Source: Bacteroidota bacterium
Lineage (GTDB): Bacteria; Bacteroidota; Bacteroidia; 2-12-FULL-35-15
Reading direction: 5' to 3'
DNA: 64,000 nucleotides
Assembly: GCA_029237775.1 (NCBI GenBank)
Contig: JAQZBR010000001.1
Span: forward strand, 372,001 to 436,000
The notes under the pieces are model-generated. The model was not told the origin of the DNA, made no database searches, and saw only the letters and a list, made by a program, of their open reading frames with translations. A program made the translations under genes and the position numbers. This document shows positions 52,960 through 61,480 of this stretch, in pieces. Position 1 is the stretch's first letter; every line of letters starts with the position of its first letter.

Positions 52960-53859
52960 ATGAAAAGATATTTCTATTTACTCATTATACTTACTGGATC
53001 GCTTGGCTTTCATTCCTGCGATTACGTTGCAAATCCAAATGAGACAAATCAAAATACAGGCGGACCCGGGAATGTCGATACGACTGAACATATCCGCAGA
53101 GTGCTTGTTGAAGATTACACCGGGCACAAATGCACAGCTTGTCCGCAGGCTGCCATTGAAGCAGAAAATCTGATCAACACTTTTGGTGAACAGGTAGTAG
53201 TTGTTGCAGTGCACGCGGGCTTTTTCTCAACGCCTACAACTCCTGCAGGAGCGCCTGCAGGGTCGTATCTGGTAGATTTCAGAACTTCAGCAGGAAACGC
53301 ATACGACAGTCCAACCTATTTCGGGATTTCCTCAATTGGAAATCCTAATGGGATGATCAACAGAAAAGATTATAATGCGAGTTCAGGTGATCACGTTAAA
53401 TCTTATGGGTCCTGGGCGACTGAAGTTGCAGGATTACTTGGAAAGCCGGCCGTTGCAGACATAAACATTACAAATACTTACGATGCATCAACGCGAAGTT
53501 TAAGCATCAATCTTGTTTCACAATTTGTAAGTGATACATTGCTGAACGGGAATTATAACCTTGTTGTGATGATCACGCAGGACAGCATCAGTGACTGGCA
53601 ACTGAACGGTTCAACTCATGTTCCTGATTACATCCACAGACATGTGTTGAGGGCAAATGTCAATGGGACCTGGGGAGAGAATATCGTTAACGGAACAATC
53701 ACTCCTAATGGAACGATCACAAAGAATTATGTGTATTCCTTACCGACAGCCTACCTTGGAAATAGCTGTGATGCAACCAAGTGTCATGTTGTGGCTTTTA
53801 TTTATAACATGTTTAACTATGAAGTGATACAAGCCGCAGAGAAAAAGGTGGTCGAGTAA
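52960..53859 (+). CDS. Omp28-like lipoprotein with CxxC thioredoxin-fold motif
   Basis: A 299-residue lipoprotein starting at MKRYFYLLI (52960); the upstream open frame lies inside the preceding gene. The lipobox is LGFHSC (Cys19). The Omp28-like domain follows, with VLVEDYTGHKCTACPQAAIE (CTAC), VVVVAVHAGFF and cis-Pro-type SSIGNPNGMINR. It is a paralogue in fold of the T9SS protein at 48689. Anchored to the outer membrane, it is the last gene of the tlpA-barrel-lipoprotein operon, closed by the hairpin at 53882-53907. Confidence 0.85.
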   Translation: MKRYFYLLIILTGSLGFHSCDYVANPNETNQNTGGPGNVDTTEHIRRVLVEDYTGHKCTACPQAAIEAENLINTFGEQVVVVAVHAGFFSTPTTPAGAPAGSYLVDFRTSAGNAYDSPTYFGISSIGNPNGMINRKDYNASSGDHVKSYGSWATEVAGLLGKPAVADINITNTYDASTRSLSINLVSQFVSDTLLNGNYNLVVMITQDSISDWQLNGSTHVPDYIHRHVLRANVNGTWGENIVNGTITPNGTITKNYVYSLPTAYLGNSCDATKCHVVAFIYNMFNYEVIQAAEKKVVE

Positions 53860-53881
53860 AAGCAAATTATAATTAATGCTG

Positions 53882-53912
53882 AACGCTCTGCCCCTTTGCA
53901 GAGCGTTTCTTT
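53882..53912 (+). terminator. Terminator after the Omp28-like lipoprotein gene
   Basis: Stem AACGCTCTGC (53882-53891), loop CCCTTT, GCAGAGCGTT (53898-53907), followed by TCTTTTT. The loop contains the -33 box of the next promoter. Confidence 0.82.
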
Positions 53913-53925
53913 TTGGCTAACTTTG
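53895..53925 (+). promoter_or_regulatory. Promoter TTTG-N19-TAACTTTG embedded in a terminator
   Basis: TTTG at 53895-53898 (terminator loop and first stem base), exactly 19 bases, then TAACTTTG at 53918-53925. The next ATG (53931) begins 5 bases after the -7 box, so the transcript should be leaderless or nearly so. Confidence 0.78.
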
Positions 53926-53930
53926 TAAGA

Positions 53931-54551
53931 ATGAAGAATATTGTCACTCTTTCATTTCTATTCTTAAGCCTAAACATATTCTGTCAGAAGCGTTTTGTGG
54001 CAGGGATCAAAGCGGGACTCAGCACCAGCCAGGTAGAAGGCGATACATATGGCGGGTTTGACAAAGCCGGACTGGCCGCAGGGATCACGATCACAGGAAA
54101 GATGAACGAAAAGTGGACGGCTCAGATGGAGATGATCTACATCCAGAAAGGAAGCAAGCACAATTCAAATCCTGATAACGGTGATTTTTCTTACTACTAC
54201 CTTGCTCTTAATTATATTGAAGTACCGGTATTATTTCAGTATCATCATAAGAAGTTCAACTTCGAAATCGGACCCGGATTTGGTTATCTCATAAACACGC
54301 ATGAGTACAATGAGAATGGTGATGTGTACATGGCATTACCTTTTAACAGTTATGAATTAAGCGCGAGCCTGGGGATCAGTTATGAGATCTTAAAGAACAT
54401 TTCCATTAACTGGCGTTACACAAATTCATTGGCCGCGGTGCGTGCTTTCCAGTCGGGAGGACGTACCTGGAATAATCCCGGACAAAGAAACAATGTTCTG
54501 GCTTTTACATTAATTTATCAATTCAAAGGGAAAGATGCACAAACAGAATAA
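53931..54551 (+). CDS. PorT-family outer-membrane beta-barrel protein
   Basis: A 206-residue outer-membrane protein, start MKNIVTLSF (53931), signal to ~19 (NIFCQ). The barrel pattern of the PorT/OMP_b-brl_2 group is clear: FVAGIKAGLSTSQVEGD, WTAQMEMIYIQKGSKHN, YIEVPVLFQYHHKKFNFEIG, ending LAFTLIYQFKGK. Such proteins are common and PorT itself belongs to the T9SS, but this is not evidence that this gene is PorT. The 3' end overlaps ubiX by 17 bases. Confidence 0.82.
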   Translation: MKNIVTLSFLFLSLNIFCQKRFVAGIKAGLSTSQVEGDTYGGFDKAGLAAGITITGKMNEKWTAQMEMIYIQKGSKHNSNPDNGDFSYYYLALNYIEVPVLFQYHHKKFNFEIGPGFGYLINTHEYNENGDVYMALPFNSYELSASLGISYEILKNISINWRYTNSLAAVRAFQSGGRTWNNPGQRNNVLAFTLIYQFKGKDAQTE

Positions 54552-55113
54552 ATTGAAAATAGTAGTCGCTGTCACAGGTGCAAGCGGTTCTATTTATGCA
54601 AAGGTGCTTTTCGATAAACTGCAAAAGCTGGCAGAACAGATCGAAACAGTTGGCGTGATCATGTCAGACAATGCGAAAGACGTATGGAAACATGAACTTG
54701 GCAACACTGATTATGAGAAGATTTCCTACAAAATATATAACAAATCAGACTTCTATGCTCCTTTTGCATCCGGATCTGCCGGATATGATGCCATGATCAT
54801 TTGCCCATGCTCGATGGGAACACTCGCAAGAATTGCAAGCGGCATCAGCAATGACCTCACGACCCGGGCTGCCGATGTAATGCTAAAGGAAAGAAAAAAA
54901 CTTATCCTCATTAACCGCGATACACCTTTAAGCCTGATCCATATCAATAACATGAAAATGATCACGGAAGCCGGAGGAATTATTTGTCCGGCAAGTCCAT
55001 CATTTTACAGCAACCCGACCGATTTCGAAAGCCTGGCAGCAACCGTTGTCGACAGGGCAATCGATCTTTGCGGACTCTCTCAGAATACCTACCGCTGGGG
55101 CGAAAATAATTAA
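54535..55113 (+). CDS. ubiX: Flavin prenyltransferase UbiX
   Basis: Prenylates FMN for UbiD-type decarboxylases. The 192 residues include VVAVTGASGSIYAKVLFDK, MIICPCSMGTLARIASGISN, LTTRAADVMLKERKKLILIN and RDTPLSLIHINNM, all diagnostic. The gene overlaps the PorT-like gene by 17 bases and is probably co-transcribed. The partner UbiD decarboxylase is not in the window. Confidence 0.95.
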   Translation: MHKQNKLKIVVAVTGASGSIYAKVLFDKLQKLAEQIETVGVIMSDNAKDVWKHELGNTDYEKISYKIYNKSDFYAPFASGSAGYDAMIICPCSMGTLARIASGISNDLTTRAADVMLKERKKLILINRDTPLSLIHINNMKMITEAGGIICPASPSFYSNPTDFESLAATVVDRAIDLCGLSQNTYRWGENN

Positions 55114-55157
55114 GCTTTTTTAACAAAAATATAACGCCATTTTACTTTTCAACAAGG

Positions 55158-55165
55158 TAACTTTG
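55158..55165 (+). promoter_or_regulatory. -7 box TAACTTTG before the 65-residue gene
   Basis: TAACTTTG matches the -7 consensus 73 bases before ATG 55239; -33 not clear. Confidence 0.4.
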
Positions 55166-55238
55166 CACTTGTATTCACGTAAAAAATCGAGTATCTTCGG
55201 TTTAGATTGAATTGACAACATATTCTTAATACAACATC

Positions 55239-55433
55239 ATGTTCGAATTAAGTAAAAACATACTGGAAAAAGTAAGCTTCGATAAGACACTTTTCCGCAA
55301 AGAGCTCACCAAAGCCGTTAAATGGCTTAAACCTGATGAAAAGACACTTTTAAAAGTATGGTGTCTCACCACCTTTGGCCATCAGTATAAGAATGAAATC
55401 ATGGAGGTTTTTAAGAATGTGACAAAGTCTTAA
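55239..55433 (+). CDS. Small conserved protein (65 residues)
   Basis: A 65-residue protein, MFELSKNILEKVSFDKTLFR, then KELTKAVKWLKPDEKTLLKV and WCLTTFGHQYKNEIMEVF. It is charged, helical and has no signal or membrane segment. I recall very similar small proteins across Bacteroidota genomes, with a conserved KWLKP and WC..TFGH, but none with an assigned function. A -7 box is upstream; the C-terminus is followed by a degenerate repeat. Confidence 0.8.
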   Translation: MFELSKNILEKVSFDKTLFRKELTKAVKWLKPDEKTLLKVWCLTTFGHQYKNEIMEVFKNVTKS

Positions 55434-55434
55434 T

Positions 55435-55470
55435 TTTTACCACTAAGGCACTTACGTCACTGAGTATTTT
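55435..55470. repeat. Degenerate 'accactaaggcac' repeat, copy 3
   Basis: The run ttttaccactaaggcacttac followed by gtcactgag is of the same kind as 2735-2775. It lies in the 81-base gap before queG (convergent). Confidence 0.45.
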
Positions 55471-55514
55471 ATGGCAAGAAATAAGATCGTGAAACAAGTT
55501 CAACACGACTGCTT

Positions 55515-56432
55515 TCATTTCAAGAAATCAATATTTCGTTTAAGCCCACTGAATTTCGTGCGCTTAACCGCGGAATCTTTAAACACTTTTCTAAAGGTTT
55601 CTTCTGTGATCTCCTCCCAGTCTGATTTACTGAACCCCAGCATTTCAGATGGTTTGAAGTGAGGTTCTGAATGCGGTTTTGCGAAACGGTTCCAGGGACA
55701 AACATCCTGACAAACATCACAACCGAACATCCAGTTATCAAATTTACCTTTCACTTCATTTGGAATATTTTCTTTCAGCTCTATAGTGAAGTAAGAAATA
55801 CATTTGCTTCCATCGACAATGTGGGGAGAAACAATAGCATCAGTGGGACAAGCATCTATGCATTTCGTACATGTACCGCAATAATCCTTTACGGGCCCGT
55901 CATATTCAAGATCTAAATCTATGATCAATTCAGCTATAAAAAAGAAAGAGCCATTCTGCTTATTGATCAGGTTACTGTTCTTACCGATCCATCCCAATCC
56001 ACTTTTTTTAGCCCATACCTTATCCATCACAGGTGCAGAATCGACAAAAGCACGGCCATCCACCGCTCCAATATTATGCTTTATGAATTCAAGCAAACCA
56101 TTCAGCTTCTCCTTGATCACAAAATGATAATCAGTTCCGTAGGCATATTTCGAGATCTTCGGAGCGTCCTTGTCGGTCTGTTCGGCCTCCGGATAATAAT
56201 TCAGCAACATTGAAATCACCGACTTTGCACCCGGAACTAATAATCGCGGATCCAGGCGCTTGTCAAAATGATTCTGCATGTAGCTCATTTGCCCGTGCAT
56301 GTTCTGATTCAGCCAGCTTTCCAATCTGGGAGCCTCTTCTTCAAGAAATTCCGCCTTTGAGACACCTACATAGTCAAAGCCGAGGCGTTTAGCCTCCGCC
56401 TTGATCAGATATGTATTTTGAACGGAATCCAT
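55515..56432 (-). CDS. queG: Epoxyqueuosine reductase
   Basis: Reduces epoxyqueuosine to queuosine in tRNA, using cobalamin and two [4Fe-4S] clusters. The two cluster motifs are [16 protein letters not shown] and [35 protein letters not shown] and GYVYGTDYH-like [16 protein letters not shown] are also typical. Length 305 is the short form without the HEAT-repeat C-terminus. Start MDSVQNTYL at 56432. The rest of the queuosine pathway is not in the window. Confidence 0.94.
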   Translation of the reverse strand: MDSVQNTYLIKAEAKRLGFDYVGVSKAEFLEEEAPRLESWLNQNMHGQMSYMQNHFDKRLDPRLLVPGAKSVISMLLNYYPEAEQTDKDAPKISKYAYGTDYHFVIKEKLNGLLEFIKHNIGAVDGRAFVDSAPVMDKVWAKKSGLGWIGKNSNLINKQNGSFFFIAELIIDLDLEYDGPVKDYCGTCTKCIDACPTDAIVSPHIVDGSKCISYFTIELKENIPNEVKGKFDNWMFGCDVCQDVCPWNRFAKPHSEPHFKPSEMLGFSKSDWEEITEETFRKVFKDSAVKRTKFSGLKRNIDFLK

Positions 56433-56460
56433 TAGAAGTTGTGACGAGGTCTAAGAAGAA

Positions 56461-56784
56461 CTATTCTTCATGGTTTTTATGAAAAAACCTCTCTAGAATA
56501 TTTGAGACGACCCTTTGAATAGTTTTGCCTGATTCATTTTTGTCAGACGGTGCGTTTCCCGTAAAATAAGAAAGAACCGATCTAACGATCATGTTCCCAA
56601 TTGAAAGAATACTTGTACTTGCAACAGTTGAGATCACGCGATTGATTGCCAGCAAGACAACCTCTTCCGGTAATTTCTTCACCTGAAGTTTGATCTCTGT
56701 TTCTTGTTGCTGAATCCGGTCCCGTACCAATTTTTCCTCACGTACCAGATCCCTGTAAGAAGTTATGTGATAATTATTCTTCAT
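56461..56784 (-). CDS. Small hypothetical protein downstream of a holin-like gene
   Basis: A 107-residue protein from MKNNYHITS (56784); the apparent longer form begins at TTG and is rejected. The N-terminal ~50 residues are charged and helical (RDLVREEKLVRDRIQQQE), then a moderately hydrophobic stretch (~55-80, NRVISTVASTSILSIGNMIV) and a basic tail. Its start overlaps the previous gene by 11 bases, so the two are probably co-translated. I do not recognise a family. Confidence 0.65.
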   Translation of the reverse strand: MKNNYHITSYRDLVREEKLVRDRIQQQETEIKLQVKKLPEEVVLLAINRVISTVASTSILSIGNMIVRSVLSYFTGNAPSDKNESGKTIQRVVSNILERFFHKNHEE

Positions 56785-57136
56785 TTTCACGCGATTCATT
56801 TTCAAAGAAAATCCTGGTAGTCATATCCATAATTTTAATTGAAATATATTTTCTGTAGAGTATAAGAAACGAGAAAAGAAGAAGCAAATATAATCCGGCT
56901 ATGATGCTAAAACCCTTATATAAACTGCCGGTAAGGTCAGCAAAATAATAACCTCCCATCATACTTACAAAAAACAATAAGAAGAAGACGAGCAAGATCA
57001 AAACAATGAAAAAAATAAGCTTGCTGCTGAGCTGACCGGTTTTTTTAGCGGCCTGTATTTTTAACAGTAAAATCCTGTCTTCCGTGTAATTTTTGATCAG
57101 ATCTGATGTCTTTTCAAAATAATCCTGATCATGCAT
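56774..57136 (-). CDS. Holin-X/phage-holin-like membrane protein
   Basis: A 120-residue protein with an N-terminal helical segment (~1-38) and two membrane helices (~39-62 KLIFFIVLILLVFFLLFFVS and ~72-95 LYKGFSIIAGLYLLLLFSFL), then a hydrophilic tail. This layout matches the PF07332-type putative holin family, widespread in non-phage chromosomal loci of Bacteroidota; no phage genes are near. ATG at 57136. Function unknown. Confidence 0.68.
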   Translation of the reverse strand: MHDQDYFEKTSDLIKNYTEDRILLLKIQAAKKTGQLSSKLIFFIVLILLVFFLLFFVSMMGGYYFADLTGSLYKGFSIIAGLYLLLLFSFLILYRKYISIKIMDMTTRIFFENESRENEE

Positions 57137-57235
57137 TTTGCGTGTGAATATTGGGATTTACACCAAAATGTGCTGGTATAAAATTATTAGTACTAAATTA
57201 CAAAAAATTAAGGCAAGAAATTTAACAATCTGAAT

Positions 57236-58342
57236 ATGCAGGCGGTACCAGAGAAAAACACGAATAAAACCATCTTTATGGTGGTCATAGTAATTTTTGG
57301 GATTTTGTTACTTATCTCTTTGCGGGAATATTTTACCGCATTTTTAGGCAGCTTGATGTTCTATGTACTCTTTAAAAAATGGATGGAGAACCTTGTTAAA
57401 AAGAGGAACTGGAAAAAAGGAAGGGCTGCCATTTTGATCATTGTTGTTTCTTTCTTTATAATACTTGTCCCTGTCAGCCTTTTTGTAACTATGCTTTATA
57501 ATAAAGTAGCTCCGGTGGTAATGCATCCCACGGAGTTCGTTGGTCAGCTGAAGCAGATAGACTCCACCGTTCAAGATAAATTTAACGTGAAGCTTTTGTC
57601 AGAAAAAAATATTCAGGATATACAGGCGCGCGGAACGGCTATGTTGTCAGGTGTTTTGAATGAGGGCTTAGGGATCTTCGCCAGCATAACCATGATGTAT
57701 TTCTTCCTGTATTTTTTACTCACCAACTTCAGAAAAACAGAAGCAACTCTTTTACATTCGCTTCCGTTCAGCAGACAAAAAATCATGATGTTCGGGTCGG
57801 AACTCAAGGCACAAACCTTCAGTAATGCCATTGGAGTACCACTGATAGCCCTTACGCAGGGAATCTTTGCATTTATCATTTATCTTATCACGGGTTTACC
57901 CGAAGCAGCATTTTGGGCCATTCTTACCGGATTCAGTTCGGTGATCCCGATCGTTGGAACCGGTATAATCTGGGTACCAGCTGCAATCTATATGTTTGTA
58001 ACCGGACACACTTGGCAGGGAATCGCGATCATTGGCTGGTGCGGACTTGTCATGGGAAGCATGGATAATGTTATCCGTTTCATGTTGGCTAAGAAGATGG
58101 CCGATGTGCATCCCGTAGTTACGGTTCTGGGAATTATCCTTGGAATAAAATTTCTGGGTATAACGGGCTTGATCTTCGGGCCATTGATCATCTCCTACTT
58201 CCTGATCTTACTCAAAATCTACAATGCGGAATATCAAAGCTCCCTGCATGTTGTTAAAAAAGAAGATGCCGTGCTCGAATTAGGAGTGCCTTTTATTTAT
58301 TCTAAAAAGTTCGTGCAGAAAAGAGATCCGGATAATACTTAG
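57236..58342 (+). CDS. AI-2E family transporter (permease)
   Basis: A 368-residue permease with about eight helices. Family features include the N-terminal pair (~15-60), the large extracytoplasmic loop (~90-140), and [54 protein letters not shown] with [19 protein letters not shown]. Members include AI-2 exporters and Na+/H+ transporters; the substrate cannot be assigned. Its TAG overlaps the ruvB stop by 4 bases. Confidence 0.87.
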   Translation: MQAVPEKNTNKTIFMVVIVIFGILLLISLREYFTAFLGSLMFYVLFKKWMENLVKKRNWKKGRAAILIIVVSFFIILVPVSLFVTMLYNKVAPVVMHPTEFVGQLKQIDSTVQDKFNVKLLSEKNIQDIQARGTAMLSGVLNEGLGIFASITMMYFFLYFLLTNFRKTEATLLHSLPFSRQKIMMFGSELKAQTFSNAIGVPLIALTQGIFAFIIYLITGLPEAAFWAILTGFSSVIPIVGTGIIWVPAAIYMFVTGHTWQGIAIIGWCGLVMGSMDNVIRFMLAKKMADVHPVVTVLGIILGIKFLGITGLIFGPLIISYFLILLKIYNAEYQSSLHVVKKEDAVLELGVPFIYSKKFVQKRDPDNT

Positions 58343-59370
58343 CCGTTGTCGAAAAGACTGCCTTTAAACGAACGTGGAATTTTCCCCAGATGTTTGTAAG
58401 CAAGATCTGTAGCCTCACGGCCGCGTGGAGTGCGGATAAGATAACCTTCCTGGATAAGGAAAGGCTCATACACTTCTTCGATCGTTCCGGCTTCTTCGCC
58501 AACAGCGGTTGAAATGGTTGTAATTCCAACCGGACCGCCTTTGAATTTTTCTATCAAAGCAGACAAGATGCGGATATCCATTTCATCCAGGCCATTCTTG
58601 TCTACATTCAGGGCAGTCAGGCCCATGTGGGCGATATCCATGTCGATGCTGCCATTTCCTTTGATCTGAGCAAAATCCCGGATCCTTCTCAACAAAGCAT
58701 TTGCAATACGTGGTGTCCCACGGCTTCTTCTCGCTATTTCTCCGGCAGCATCTTCCGATATTGGAACATTTAAGATTCCGGATGCCCGAACTATGATCTT
58801 CTTTAAAAGCTTTGCATCGTAATAATTCAATCGCGAATTGATCCCGAAACGAGCGCGTAAAGGAGCTGTCAATAATCCACTACGGGTTGTCGCGCCAATA
58901 AGTGTAAAAGGATTTAATTTGATCTGAACTGTTCTTGCGTTAGGGCCGCTATCGATCATGATATCGATCTTGTAGTCTTCCATTGCGGAATACAGATACT
59001 CTTCAACGATTGGACTTAAACGGTGAATCTCGTCAATGAATAAAACATCATGAGGTTCCAGGTTGGTCAGTAATCCGGCCAGATCGCCCGGTTTATCAAG
59101 GACAGGACCGGAAGTGATCCTGATCCCTACGCCCAATTCAGAAGCAACAATATTTGCAAGAGTTGTCTTTCCGAGGCCGGGAGGGCCATGCAGAAGGACA
59201 TGATCCAATGCTTCGTTTCGCTGTTTAGCAGCTTTAACAAAGATCTTCAGGTTTTCCACCACCTCATACTGACCGGTAAAGTCTTCAAACTCTGCCGGAC
59301 GCAACACCTTTTCAAACTCTTTTTCAGCGGAGCTTAAATTTTCGGAATCGGGGTCAATATTAGGATTCAT
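58339..59370 (-). CDS. ruvB: Holliday junction helicase RuvB
   Basis: AAA+ motor of the RuvAB branch-migration complex. Walker [14 protein letters not shown], Walker [11 protein letters not shown], sensor [19 protein letters not shown] and arginine finger in [17 protein letters not shown]; the winged C-terminal domain is present. Length 343. Unlinked to ruvA (40767-41354). Upstream lies a 317-base region with a repeat and terminator. Confidence 0.97.
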   Translation of the reverse strand: MNPNIDPDSENLSSAEKEFEKVLRPAEFEDFTGQYEVVENLKIFVKAAKQRNEALDHVLLHGPPGLGKTTLANIVASELGVGIRITSGPVLDKPGDLAGLLTNLEPHDVLFIDEIHRLSPIVEEYLYSAMEDYKIDIMIDSGPNARTVQIKLNPFTLIGATTRSGLLTAPLRARFGINSRLNYYDAKLLKKIIVRASGILNVPISEDAAGEIARRSRGTPRIANALLRRIRDFAQIKGNGSIDMDIAHMGLTALNVDKNGLDEMDIRILSALIEKFKGGPVGITTISTAVGEEAGTIEEVYEPFLIQEGYLIRTPRGREATDLAYKHLGKIPRSFKGSLFDNG

Positions 59371-59389
59371 GTGGGTTTTGATAGGATAA

Positions 59390-59430
59390 CAAAAATAAGA
59401 AAAGCATCCCGATTATGGAATGCTTTTCTT
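59390..59430 (-). terminator. Terminator upstream of ruvB
   Basis: Stem AAGAAAAGCAT (59397-59407) with ATGCTTTTCTT (59420-59430); on the minus strand the stem is followed by ATTTTTG. It closes minus-strand transcription from the coiled-coil gene, reading through element B. Confidence 0.7.
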
Positions 59431-59501
59431 TTAAATATTATACTGTCTTATCTTTTAAATTTCGGTTCACCCCTCCTAAAATGAATTCTTATTTTAATTT
59501 T

Positions 59502-59606
59502 AACTTTTTGTCTTGAAACAAAAAGTTACAAAAAATTCAAGCTCAAACGACTGCTTCACACATGCTCCACGGCATCGCGTTTGAGCAGTCCTCACGCGCC
59601 ACTTCG
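59502..59606 (+). repeat. Structured extragenic element, copy B
   Basis: Hairpin 1 AACTTTTTGT (59502-59511) with ACAAAAAGTT (59518-59527); loop CTTGAA (59512-59517) complements TTCAAG (59536-59541). Hairpin 2 GCTCAAACG (59541-59549) with CGTTTGAGC (59578-59586), 28-base loop; tail CCTCACGCGCCACTTCG to 59606. Length and loop size equal copy A. Confidence 0.82.
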
Positions 59607-59687
59607 AAACAATAATTCTCTTCACCTAAAACCAAAAAGTCCAAGCTCGCGAGAATTCGGTAGTCGATTCTACAATTCAAATAACTT

Positions 59688-60605
59688 CTACTTAAGGGTA
59701 ATTGTCGATTCCCCAACCACCACATCATCGCAGATTATATTCACAAGGTACTTACCCGGCACAAACTCAGTTGGTGAAGGACAAAAAACATCTACGGCAA
59801 CATCATCCCCTGAATAATTCACATCCTGTTTAGCAGCGTAATAACCTTTAGAACCGTTGAATTTAACTGTATTCATATCATCAGGCGACTTTGTAAGCTC
59901 CTTTCCATCAGGAGTCACGATGCGCACATAAACCGATCTCGTACCTTTTTTAGCGATCTTGTTCTCCCCAAGGACGAAAGACACTTTAATACGCTCAACA
60001 CGCGATGCCTTTGTAGTTTCCACTTCTTTCTTTCCGCCCGATTTAAACTTCACGCCCTTTACAGTTGGGTTTTCAGCTTTTAGAACTGACCCTAAGTTCA
60101 CAGTACTCTGCAAAGCATCTTTATCCTTTGACAATTGAGTTGTCTTGTCTTTCTCAGCGCTCAGATCAGCAGAAACCTTATCCTTTTCAACGATCAGATT
60201 TTTATTAAGGGTATTCAATGAATCGATCTGAACCACAAAATGCTTCATGATCTTGCGAAGTGTTTCCGTTTCTTTACGAAGCTTTGAGATAATGTAGGCA
60301 TCATCTTTATGTTTTTCAGCCTGCTCTAAAAGCTCGGCAATTTCAGCACGTTTGGCTTCCAGTTCCTTTTGCAGGCTTTGATCATTTGTCTGTAAGGTTG
60401 CATATTCTTCCTGCAGATCAAGAAGGTCTTTCCTTACATTGTCACGCTCCACAAGCACCTGTTCTTTTTCAACAACGACCGTATTAGCGCGTCCTCTTTC
60501 CTTTAACCAAAGCCATACGAACGTGCCATTGCTTACCAGAAGTAATAAAAGCAAAACAATTAATAATCTGTTATTCGACTTTTTTTCTTCCTGCTTATTT
60601 TCCAT
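59688..60605 (-). CDS. Coiled-coil membrane-anchored protein
   Basis: A 305-residue protein with a cytoplasmic N-terminal tail, one membrane helix (~14-34, LLIVLLLLLLVSNGTFVWLW), a long coiled coil (~40-170, heptads such as LEAKRAEIAELLEQAEKHKD) and a C-terminal beta-rich domain (~200-305: SFVLGENKIAKKGTRSVYVR, SGDDVAVDVFCPSPTEFVPG). It is a conserved Bacteroidota hypothetical protein by my recollection, with no assigned role. Topology suggests a periplasmic coiled coil and globular domain. Divergent from comF. Confidence 0.8.
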   Translation of the reverse strand: MENKQEEKKSNNRLLIVLLLLLLVSNGTFVWLWLKERGRANTVVVEKEQVLVERDNVRKDLLDLQEEYATLQTNDQSLQKELEAKRAEIAELLEQAEKHKDDAYIISKLRKETETLRKIMKHFVVQIDSLNTLNKNLIVEKDKVSADLSAEKDKTTQLSKDKDALQSTVNLGSVLKAENPTVKGVKFKSGGKKEVETTKASRVERIKVSFVLGENKIAKKGTRSVYVRIVTPDGKELTKSPDDMNTVKFNGSKGYYAAKQDVNYSGDDVAVDVFCPSPTEFVPGKYLVNIICDDVVVGESTITLK

Positions 60606-60672
60606 ATAGTTTGATTGTTATATTTTAGTGCGGTAAAGTTAATACATTTTAATTTTTACGCAGCTAAAAAGT

Positions 60673-61356
60673 ATGATAGACGATTTTATTTCATTGATAT
60701 TTCCGCGAATCTGTGTTTCCTGTGGAAAAAGCCTTTATAAAAGTGAACACAGCATCTGCACCTACTGTGCTTACCATTTGCCAAAAACAAATTTCCACTC
60801 GGATAACGAGAATCCCGTTGCAAAAATTTTCTGGGGACGAATAAATATTCACTCTGCTTCCGCTTATTATAATTTCGGCAAAGGAGGTAAAGTTCAGCAT
60901 CTCATTCATCAGTTAAAATACCGTGGGCAAAAAGATATAGGAGTTACGCTGGGTAAGCTGTACGGTTATGACCTCAGAAAATGCAATAATTTCAGAACCG
61001 TTGAAACTATTATTCCTGTTCCACTCCATCCGAAGAAAGAAAAAAAGAGAGGTTATAACCAAAGTGCGTTTTTCGCGAGTGGCTTAGCGGAAACAATGAA
61101 CATCCCAACGGATTTCAATACACTTTACCGTTCCTATTCATCGGAAACGCAAACAAAAAAATCCCGTTTTAGTCGCTGGAAAAACGTTGAAACAATTTTT
61201 CAGCTGAAAGACCATGCGAAGCTGGAAGGGAAACATATTCTGCTTGTTGATGATGTGATCACGACAGGAGCAACGCTTGAAGCGTGCGCTCAGACACTGA
61301 TGCAGATCCCGGATGTGAGGATAAGTATTGCTACGATTGCTTACGCCAATAATTAG
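60673..61356 (+). CDS. ComF family protein (phosphoribosyltransferase-like)
   Basis: A 227-residue protein with an N-terminal zinc-ribbon pair (ICVSCGKSLYKSEHSICTYC) and a C-terminal type I phosphoribosyltransferase fold whose PRPP motif is ILLVDDVITTGATLEACA; VPLHPKKEKKRGYNQS precedes it. ComF proteins take part in DNA uptake for transformation; the function of the phosphoribosyltransferase is not settled. ATG 60673. The 390-base region after it holds repeat elements. Confidence 0.92.
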   Translation: MIDDFISLIFPRICVSCGKSLYKSEHSICTYCAYHLPKTNFHSDNENPVAKIFWGRINIHSASAYYNFGKGGKVQHLIHQLKYRGQKDIGVTLGKLYGYDLRKCNNFRTVETIIPVPLHPKKEKKRGYNQSAFFASGLAETMNIPTDFNTLYRSYSSETQTKKSRFSRWKNVETIFQLKDHAKLEGKHILLVDDVITTGATLEACAQTLMQIPDVRISIATIAYANN

Positions 61357-61384
61357 TGCACAGCTTCGATGCTATTTTATTCCC

Positions 61385-61462
61385 ACTTTTTGAAGACAAA
61401 AAGTTGCAAAAACCTTTTTGTCCGTAAGTTGGTTGCATTCGCCCTGTCGCTCGAATACAACC
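61385..61462 (+). repeat. Degenerate structured element, copy C'
   Basis: Hairpin 1-like ACTTTTT (61385-61391) with AAAAAGT (61398-61404), loop GAAGAC; then GGTTGCATTCG (61431-61441) with CGAATACAACC (61452-61462), 11 positions with one mismatch and a 10-base loop. It resembles elements A-C in layout but the loop-to-segment complementarity is lost. Confidence 0.6.
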
Positions 61463-61480
61463 GCTGCTACTTTGTCTATT

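Larger units (their letters stand above)
59371..59687. other. 317-base intergenic region: terminator plus structured element B
   Basis: Contains a terminator-like hairpin at 59397-59430 and structured element B at 59502-59606. No gene, tRNA or other promoter was seen in the remainder. Confidence 0.8.

Noticed and set aside
56774-57136. Prophage remnant suggested by a holin-like protein
   Set aside because: No other phage gene is near; the family is common outside phages in this phylum.
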